From NCBI GenBank assembly GCA_964483985.1, contig CAZADS010000030.1:1-48467 (forward strand): a stretch of 48,467 nucleotides of DNA, read 5' to 3'. A program made the position numbers and the translations under genes. The stretch is from CAZADS01 sp964483985 (GTDB lineage Bacteria; Pseudomonadota; Alphaproteobacteria; Thalassobaculales; Thalassobaculaceae). Below are positions 42,874 to 48,467 of the stretch, piece after piece; position 1 is the first letter of the stretch; each line of letters begins with the position of its first letter. The notes beneath the pieces are model-generated. The model did no database searches. It worked only from the letters and a program-made list of their open reading frames with translations, and was not told where the DNA came from.

Positions 42874-44958
42874 TCATCTTTCCGTTCCGGACTGTTCCTT
42901 ATCTGAGTGGACAAATTGTTCGGTGCATTCCGCCATTACAATCGAGCATCTACTAATGGGATCAGTCATGTAAAAATTACTTATAGTCTGTTGAAACGGA
43001 GCGTTTGAAATTTCCCCGCATTCTCCAAAAGGTTCCCACTTTGCTGAGACGATATTGTCAATCATACCAAAATTGCCATGCCGAGAAACCAATTCCCCTC
43101 TTAAAATAGTACTAGTATCGAATGACAACGGTTTCCCCAATTCTTCAGAAAGTGCCCTGATAATCTTCCAATCTTCTCTAGCATCTCCTGGTGGGAAGGA
43201 CGCTTTAACAGCAGCTTGGACTCGCCCTTCAGTGTTAACGTATAAACCTTCCTTTTCAGTATAAGCAGCGCCGGGTAGTATCACATCTGCTCTATGCGCC
43301 CCCGCATCACCATGATGACCCTGATAGATTACCATCGCTTTTCCAAGCCTAGACATATCAATTTCATCTGCCCCAAGCAGAAAGACCAATTTTACGTCTC
43401 CACTATTCGCCGAATTTACGATCTGGGATACATTAAGCCCTTTTTCACTAGGAACAAATCCTATGTCCAAACCACCTACCCGAGAAGCGGCCGTATGCAA
43501 GACACAAAATCCATTCCAAGATTCTTCATTTTCTTTCGCATCTTTTATCATTTGAGTAGCCTCAGCCAACGATCTGGCCAAAGATAAAATAACCGCCCCA
43601 TCATCTCTCGTAGCTGCACCATTGCCAACGATCACCATAGGACGCTCTGCGTTTTTCAAAATTTCATAGAATGGATGCGTCCCATCTGATATCTCTTTGA
43701 GAATCCTAGGATCGTCTCCAAGATAGTCGCATTCATAGTTTAATTCACAAGGAGCACCTAACAGACCAATCCTCATCCCACCCTCAAGCGAACGTTTGCG
43801 AATACGAGCGTTAAGTACAGGCGCTTCCCACCGAGGGTTCGTGCCTAACAAAAGGATAGCATCAGCCTTTTCTATTCCTCCAATCGTAGCGTTAAATAAG
43901 TAGCTAGCTCTTACAGAAGCGTCTAGTTTCGCCCCATCCTGCCTGCAGTCTATATTGTCACATTTCAAGGAATGCATTAGCGATTTCAGTGCGTACATGG
44001 ATTCAACATCACACAAATCCCCTGCTATCGCCGACATTTCATCGCCGCGTAATTCCTTCATTTTATTTGCAACCATGGTCAACGCTTGCTTCCAACTCGT
44101 AGCTACTAGGTTTCCGTTAACGCGGATAAACGGGCGGTCTAGCCGTTGACGTTTAAGACCATCGCATGCGAACCTTGTCTTGTCAGATATCCACTCTTCA
44201 TTAACATCTTCATGTAATCGAGGTAGAACTCGCAGTATTTCATCACCCCTAGAATCCACACGGATATTTGATCCCACCGCGTCCATAACGTCGATAGTTT
44301 CTGTTTTCTTCAACTCCCATGGTCGGGAGACGAAAGCGTAAGGTTTTGAAGTTAAGGCCCCAACAGGGCACAAATCTATAACGTTTCCAGATAATTCGGA
44401 AGTAAGTGCTTTATCTAAATAGGTTGAAATTTCTAAATCTTCGCCACGGCCAAGCGCTCCTAAGTCCGTTACACCGGCTACCTCAGTTGAAAACCGCACA
44501 CACCGAGTGCAGTGTATGCACCGAGTCATAATTGTTTTTATAAGCGGGCCCATATTTTTATCGTCTACGGCTCTCTTATGTTCACCAAAACGGCTTGAAT
44601 CGTGACCATAACCCATAGCCTGATCTTGAAGATCGCACTCTCCACCTTGATCACATATAGGACAGTCTAAGGGATGATTAATCAGCAAAAATTCCATTAC
44701 ACCTCGACGTGCATTTTTAACCATCTCACTATTGGTGCTGATTTCCTGGTCATCCATCGCGGGCAACGCACAGCTAGCCTGCGGTTTAGGAGGCCCTGGC
44801 TTAACTTCCACCAAACACATCCTGCAGTTACCTGCGATCGATAACCGCTCGTGATAACAAAATCTGGGGATTTCCTTCCCAGCAGTTTCACATGCTTGCA
44901 AAACAGTAGCGCCTGCTGGGACTTCAACTTCAACTCCATCGACTTTTAACTTTGGCAT
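42874..44958 (-). CDS. nuoG: NADH-quinone oxidoreductase subunit G
   Basis: Iron-sulfur subunit of the complex I electron-input module. The 694-residue protein carries the [2Fe-2S] ligands Cys34, 45, 48 and 63, the His95/Cys99/Cys102/Cys108 [4Fe-4S] site, and Cys147, 150, 153 and 197. The molybdopterin-like C-terminal domain follows, as in mitochondrial 75 kDa. The ATG at 44958 has a GGGGGA site; a TTG at 44970 is a less likely start. The C-terminal end shows the last residues in frame across the nuoH upstream region. Confidence 0.98.
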   Translation of the reverse strand: MPKLKVDGVEVEVPAGATVLQACETAGKEIPRFCYHERLSIAGNCRMCLVEVKPGPPKPQASCALPAMDDQEISTNSEMVKNARRGVMEFLLINHPLDCPICDQGGECDLQDQAMGYGHDSSRFGEHKRAVDDKNMGPLIKTIMTRCIHCTRCVRFSTEVAGVTDLGALGRGEDLEISTYLDKALTSELSGNVIDLCPVGALTSKPYAFVSRPWELKKTETIDVMDAVGSNIRVDSRGDEILRVLPRLHEDVNEEWISDKTRFACDGLKRQRLDRPFIRVNGNLVATSWKQALTMVANKMKELRGDEMSAIAGDLCDVESMYALKSLMHSLKCDNIDCRQDGAKLDASVRASYLFNATIGGIEKADAILLLGTNPRWEAPVLNARIRKRSLEGGMRIGLLGAPCELNYECDYLGDDPRILKEISDGTHPFYEILKNAERPMVIVGNGAATRDDGAVILSLARSLAEATQMIKDAKENEESWNGFCVLHTAASRVGGLDIGFVPSEKGLNVSQIVNSANSGDVKLVFLLGADEIDMSRLGKAMVIYQGHHGDAGAHRADVILPGAAYTEKEGLYVNTEGRVQAAVKASFPPGDAREDWKIIRALSEELGKPLSFDTSTILRGELVSRHGNFGMIDNIVSAKWEPFGECGEISNAPFQQTISNFYMTDPISRCSIVMAECTEQFVHSDKEQSGTER

Positions 44959-45004
44959 TTCATCCCCCAAGCATTTTCATCTTTGCCAAGGTTTTCATAT
45001 CACG

Positions 45005-46300
45005 TTAATCCACCGCTAAGCAGTTGGGATTGGTTTTCTTATAATGTTGGATTCGTTCTTCTATCTCACTTCTAAAATGCGTGATTAACCCTTGAATTGG
45101 CCAAGCCGCTGCATCTCCTAACGCACAGATAGTGTGCCCTTCAATTTGCTTCGTCACCTGTTCTAATGCGTCGATTTCTTCGGTTTTGGCCTCACCAGCA
45201 ACCAGACGCTCCATAACTCTCCACATCCATCCCGTGCCTTCACGACAGGGCGTACACTGTCCGCAACTCTCGTGCTTGTAAAAGTACGAGAGTTTCGAAA
45301 TCGCCTTAATTATGTCAGTATTTTTATTCATAACTATAACGGCCGCAGTACCTAATCCTGATTTAACAGCCATCAGCGAATCAAAATCCATCAGAATGTC
45401 ATCGCAAATTGATTTTGGGATACACCTCACCGAGGATCCTCCAGGAATAACCGCTAACAGATTGTCCCAACCTCCGATTACACCTCCAGCATGTTCTTCT
45501 ATTAATTGTCTAAGGGGAATTCCCATCTCTTCTTCAACATTGCATGGATTGTTGACATGCCCTGAAATACAAAAAAGCTTGGTGCCGCTGTTTCGTTCTC
45601 TACCTAAGTTAGCAAACCATTCTGGTCCTCGTCTCAAAATCTCTGGAACCACCGCGATACTTTCAACATTATTTACCGTTGATGGGCAACCATACAATCC
45701 TACAGCTGCCGGAAATGGAGGTTTTAACCGCGGTTGGCCCTTTTTTCCCTCCAAGCTCTCTAGAAGCGCTGTTTCCTCTCCGCAAATATAAGCGCCAGCT
45801 CCCCGATGTAAAAAAATATCAAAATCATACCCAGAACCGCAAGCATTTCGCCCAATTAATCCCGCATCGTATGCTTGGTCTATCGCTGCTTGAAGATGTT
45901 TCGCTTCATTAAAAAATTCGCCGCGTATATATATATATGCTGAGCTAGCCCTCATCGCGTATCCACCAATCAAACAACCTTCTAGCAATTTGTGGGGATC
46001 GTTGCGCATAATTTCGCGATCCTTGCATGTCCCTGGTTCACTCTCATCAGCATTTACTATTAAGTAGTGAGGACGTTCTTTAACTTCCTTTGGCATAAAT
46101 GACCATTTTAAGCCAGTTGGAAACCCAGCCCCCCCCCTGCCACGCAGACCAGAGGCCTTGACCATTTCCACAATATTGTCAGGACTATTGCTAAGTATTT
46201 CTTTAGTATTACTCCAGTCACCCCTTTTACGAGCTCCGGCTAAGCTCCAATCAAACCATCCATACAGATTAGTAAAAATCCTATCCTGGTCTCTTAACAT
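45005..46300 (-). CDS. nuoF: NADH-quinone oxidoreductase subunit F
   Basis: NADH-oxidising flavin subunit of complex I. The 431-residue protein has the NADH/FMN glycine loop GLRGRGGAGFPTGLKW (51-66), ADESEPGTCKDRE, the GAGAYICGEETALLESLEG motif and the [4Fe-4S] cluster ligands SCGQCTPCREGTGW with a later Cys in HTICALGD. Its ATG overlaps the nuoE stop (TGATG). Confidence 0.98.
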   Translation of the reverse strand: MLRDQDRIFTNLYGWFDWSLAGARKRGDWSNTKEILSNSPDNIVEMVKASGLRGRGGAGFPTGLKWSFMPKEVKERPHYLIVNADESEPGTCKDREIMRNDPHKLLEGCLIGGYAMRASSAYIYIRGEFFNEAKHLQAAIDQAYDAGLIGRNACGSGYDFDIFLHRGAGAYICGEETALLESLEGKKGQPRLKPPFPAAVGLYGCPSTVNNVESIAVVPEILRRGPEWFANLGRERNSGTKLFCISGHVNNPCNVEEEMGIPLRQLIEEHAGGVIGGWDNLLAVIPGGSSVRCIPKSICDDILMDFDSLMAVKSGLGTAAVIVMNKNTDIIKAISKLSYFYKHESCGQCTPCREGTGWMWRVMERLVAGEAKTEEIDALEQVTKQIEGHTICALGDAAAWPIQGLITHFRSEIEERIQHYKKTNPNCLAVD

Positions 46301-46974
46301 CAGGATTCCCCACCATTTTGGGAGGAAATCTTACTCCCAGAAATTTTAGGAACAACGTAAGCAGCTTCAGTTTCCCGAAGGCTAATAAGCGTCGTCGCTC
46401 CAGCGCTACTCTCCGACATATTACGACCTGCCATAGAACCAACGGGAGGTGGATTGCCTTGCCGAAGGCCGTCTAACAAAGTTTCCGTTTTTTCGTAATC
46501 CAGATCTTCATAGAAATCGTCGTTAACCTGCAGTATAGGTGCGTTAGCACAAGCTCCCAAGCATTCCACTTCTAGTAGACTAAACATACCGTCTTCTGAT
46601 GTTTCATGGTTTCCAATGTTTATTTTATCTTTTATGCATTTGATAACGTGATCAGAACCGCGAAGCCAACATGGTGTGGTTTTGCATGCCTGCAGAAAAT
46701 AATTTCCCACCGGTTTTAAATTGAACATCGTGTAAAAACTGGCAATTTCTAAAACCCGAATTGGAGCCATATCGAGCTTCTTAGCGACCGCCTCGATAGC
46801 TAATCTTGGTAGCCAATTTTGATTTTGCCGCTGTGCCAAATCAAGCAGTGGTATTACCGCGCTAGCCTGCCTGCCTTGTGGATATTTTTTTATTATTGCA
46901 TCAGCTTTAGCCTCAGTTTCTGGCGTAAACTCGAAATTATCCGGCTGGTTTTCAGCAAAGGAATGGCCACTCAC
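46300..46974 (-). CDS. nuoE: NADH-quinone oxidoreductase subunit E
   Basis: Thioredoxin-like subunit with the [2Fe-2S] N1a cluster, ligands Cys97, Cys102, Cys138 and Cys142 (KTTPCWLRGS; ECLGACANAP). The 224 residues exceed the Escherichia coli form by about 55; the extra is a low-complexity tail after residue 180, common in alphaproteobacteria. It overlaps nuoD by four bases. Confidence 0.97.
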   Translation of the reverse strand: MSGHSFAENQPDNFEFTPETEAKADAIIKKYPQGRQASAVIPLLDLAQRQNQNWLPRLAIEAVAKKLDMAPIRVLEIASFYTMFNLKPVGNYFLQACKTTPCWLRGSDHVIKCIKDKINIGNHETSEDGMFSLLEVECLGACANAPILQVNDDFYEDLDYEKTETLLDGLRQGNPPPVGSMAGRNMSESSAGATTLISLRETEAAYVVPKISGSKISSQNGGES

Positions 46975-48149
46975 CGGTCTATCTCCCCAAAAACAATATC
47001 AAGCGAGCCTATAATAGCCACTGTGTCCGCCAGCATATGGCCTTTGGATAAATAATCCATTGCCGATAAGAAGGCAAAACCAGGCGCTCTTATTTTACAT
47101 CGGTAGGGTTTATTGGTTCCATCCGATATTAAATAAACAGCAAACTCTCCTTTCGGTGCCTCTACTGCGCAGTACGTTTCGCCAGCGGGCACATGATATC
47201 CCTCAGTATATAGCTTAAAATGGTGAATTAGGGCTTCCATCGATTTTTTCATCTCACCCCTTTTTGGAGGCGAAACCTTATTATCTGTGGTTTTTACAGG
47301 ACCAAGCGGCATATTCTCTATACACTGTTGAATGATTTTTAGACTTTGTCGCATCTCCTCAACTCTAACTAGATACCGAGCGTAACAATCCCCCGTTTTT
47401 CCAATTGGAATATCGAAATCCATATCATTATATACATCGTATGGTTGAGATTTTCGTAAATCCCAAGGGAGGCCACTCGCCCTTATACACGGCCCAGTGA
47501 AGCCAAGACTTTGCGCCTCGTCGGCTGACACTTTACCTATGTCTACAGTTCGTTGTTTAAAAATGCGGTTATTACTTAATAAACTTTCCATATCGTCTAT
47601 GAACTTCGGAAATTTTATGGCCCACGCGCTTATATCATCTAGTAAACCATCGGGTAAATCCTGATGTACGCCACCTGGCCTAAAATAAGCGGCATGCAAT
47701 CTTGCACCCGAAGCCCGCTCGTAGAATTCCATCAGAAATTCACGTTCTTCAAAACCCCAAAGAAGCGGTGTCATTGCACCAACATCAAGCGCGAAGGTAG
47801 TAATATTTAAAATATGATTAAGTATCCTAGACAGTTCAGCATAAAGGACGCGAATATACTGCCCTCGGACTGGAACTTCTAAACTTAGAAGTTTCTCAAC
47901 CGCTAGTGCAAAAGCATGTTCTTGAGACATCGGCGACACGTAGTCTAACCGGTCAAAATAAGGAACTGCCTGCAAGTAGGTCTTGTATTCAATTAATTTT
48001 TCTGTTCCTCGGTGAAGAAGGCCGATATGCGGGTCGGCCCGCTCAACTATTTCCCCATCCATCTCTAATACTAACCTTAAAACTCCGTGTGCGGCAGGAT
48101 GCTGAGGACCAAAATTAAGAGTTAGCGGCTTTATCTCTGTTTCAGCCAT
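46971..48149 (-). CDS. nuoD: NADH-quinone oxidoreductase subunit D
   Basis: 49 kDa-type subunit next to the quinone site. The 392-residue protein has LNFGPQHPAAHGVLRL at residues 10-25, HIGLLHRGTEKL, YFDRLDYVS, the WGFEEREFLMEFYERASGAR region and the conserved C-terminal DIVFGEIDR. It overlaps the nuoC end by eight bases and is a separate gene, not fused to nuoC. Confidence 0.98.
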   Translation of the reverse strand: MAETEIKPLTLNFGPQHPAAHGVLRLVLEMDGEIVERADPHIGLLHRGTEKLIEYKTYLQAVPYFDRLDYVSPMSQEHAFALAVEKLLSLEVPVRGQYIRVLYAELSRILNHILNITTFALDVGAMTPLLWGFEEREFLMEFYERASGARLHAAYFRPGGVHQDLPDGLLDDISAWAIKFPKFIDDMESLLSNNRIFKQRTVDIGKVSADEAQSLGFTGPCIRASGLPWDLRKSQPYDVYNDMDFDIPIGKTGDCYARYLVRVEEMRQSLKIIQQCIENMPLGPVKTTDNKVSPPKRGEMKKSMEALIHHFKLYTEGYHVPAGETYCAVEAPKGEFAVYLISDGTNKPYRCKIRAPGFAFLSAMDYLSKGHMLADTVAIIGSLDIVFGEIDR

Positions 48150-48467
48150 TGCTTACTCTCTCATCATCTTCAGGAGGTGCATTTTCCTCGTTTTGCATTA
48201 TATTCTGGGCGCCTTCCCAAGGACTGAGAAAATCAAAAGTACGAAAATTTTGAGTCATTTGAACCGGTTCGTATATTACACGTTTTTGTTCATCATCGTA
48301 CCTTACCTCGACTTGACCCGTTAGAGGAAAATCTTTTCGCATGGGATGGCCTTCAAATCCATAATCTGTTAACAGGCGTCGTAAATCTGGGTGATCTCCA
48401 AAGAAAATGCCGAACATGTCCCATGTTTCACGTTCGTTCCATTCGGCAGACATAAATATCCCGCTCG
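48142..48467 (-). CDS. nuoC: NADH-quinone oxidoreductase subunit C (N-terminus beyond window edge)
   Basis: 30 kDa-type complex I subunit; only the C-terminal part (about 108 residues) lies in the window. SAEWNERETWDMFGIFFGDH, DLRRLLTDYGFEGHPMRKD and FPLTGQVEVRYD are the family signature. The frame stays open to the window edge, where the residues before the internal Met read SGIF, so the internal ATG at 48453 is not the true start. nuoB and nuoA should lie just beyond. Confidence 0.96.
   Translation of the reverse strand, partial: SGIFMSAEWNERETWDMFGIFFGDHPDLRRLLTDYGFEGHPMRKDFPLTGQVEVRYDDEQKRVIYEPVQMTQNFRTFDFLSPWEGAQNIMQNEENAPPEDDERVSNG

Noticed and set aside
1..48467. CRISPR array, transposon, prophage, toxin-antitoxin or defence system
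   Set aside because: No regularly spaced repeats, transposase, integrase, phage structural or defence-type proteins were seen anywhere in the window.

Overview
The window reads as a chromosomal segment of an AT-rich, free-living type alphaproteobacterium, most like the Rhodospirillales and related marine lineages. The evidence is gene content and order rather than any marker gene. It carries pdhA-ftsB-eno-kdsA-pyrG-secG-tpiA divergent from ppiD-trpE, then tRNA-Pro, a MerR regulator, ihfA, fabH, plsX, a DUF177 gene and a cytochrome bc1 assembly chaperone (CBP3). Next come the nrdR-ribDEBH-nusB-thiL cluster, a MucR regulator and a complete-looking nuo operon followed by birA-coaX-rnj-mce-DUF1467. 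Coding density is high, most genes overlap or abut, and nearly all proteins are full length.

Layout. (1) 1-6526, minus strand: pyruvate dehydrogenase E1 alpha (cut by the window edge), divisome protein FtsB, enolase, KDO-8-P synthase, CTP synthase, SecG and triosephosphate isomerase. (2) 6747-10150, plus strand: PpiD-like periplasmic chaperone and TrpE, coupled by an ATGA overlap. (3) 10151-13000: the only region with an accessory look. It has about 500 bases without a convincing gene where trpG would be expected, a small gene that appears frameshifted, a class II aldolase, tRNA-Pro(GGG) and an Fe/2-oxoglutarate dioxygenase. (4) 13036-17928: MerR, IHF alpha, FabH, PlsX, DUF177, CBP3 and, divergently, BamE. 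(5) 17965-28670, minus strand: membrane pyrophosphatase, MFS transporter, FliL-domain protein, ThiL, NusB, four riboflavin genes, NrdR and GlyA. (6) 28671-31594: a very AT-rich spacer, mucR, a small conserved protein, a glutaryl-CoA-type dehydrogenase and a DUF1467 protein. (7) 31617-48467, minus strand: methylmalonyl-CoA epimerase, RNase J, CoaX, BirA and nuoN to nuoC (nuoC is cut by the edge).

The genes cover core energy metabolism (glycolysis, pyruvate dehydrogenase, complex I, proton-pumping pyrophosphatase), envelope building (KDO, fatty acid and phospholipid entry, BamE, SecG, PpiD), cofactors (riboflavin, thiamine diphosphate, CoA, biotin ligation) and RNA or transcription control (NusB, RNase J, NrdR, MucR, IHF).

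I found no CRISPR array, prophage, transposase, toxin-antitoxin pair, defence island or biosynthetic cluster, and nothing I could defend as a previously undescribed system. The points most worth a second look are the 10.15-10.9 kb scar with a probable single-base frameshift, the MFS gene without a canonical start, the riboflavin enzyme with a dead GTP-cyclohydrolase half, a MucR protein lacking half of its zinc ligands, and the AT-rich spacer upstream of it.
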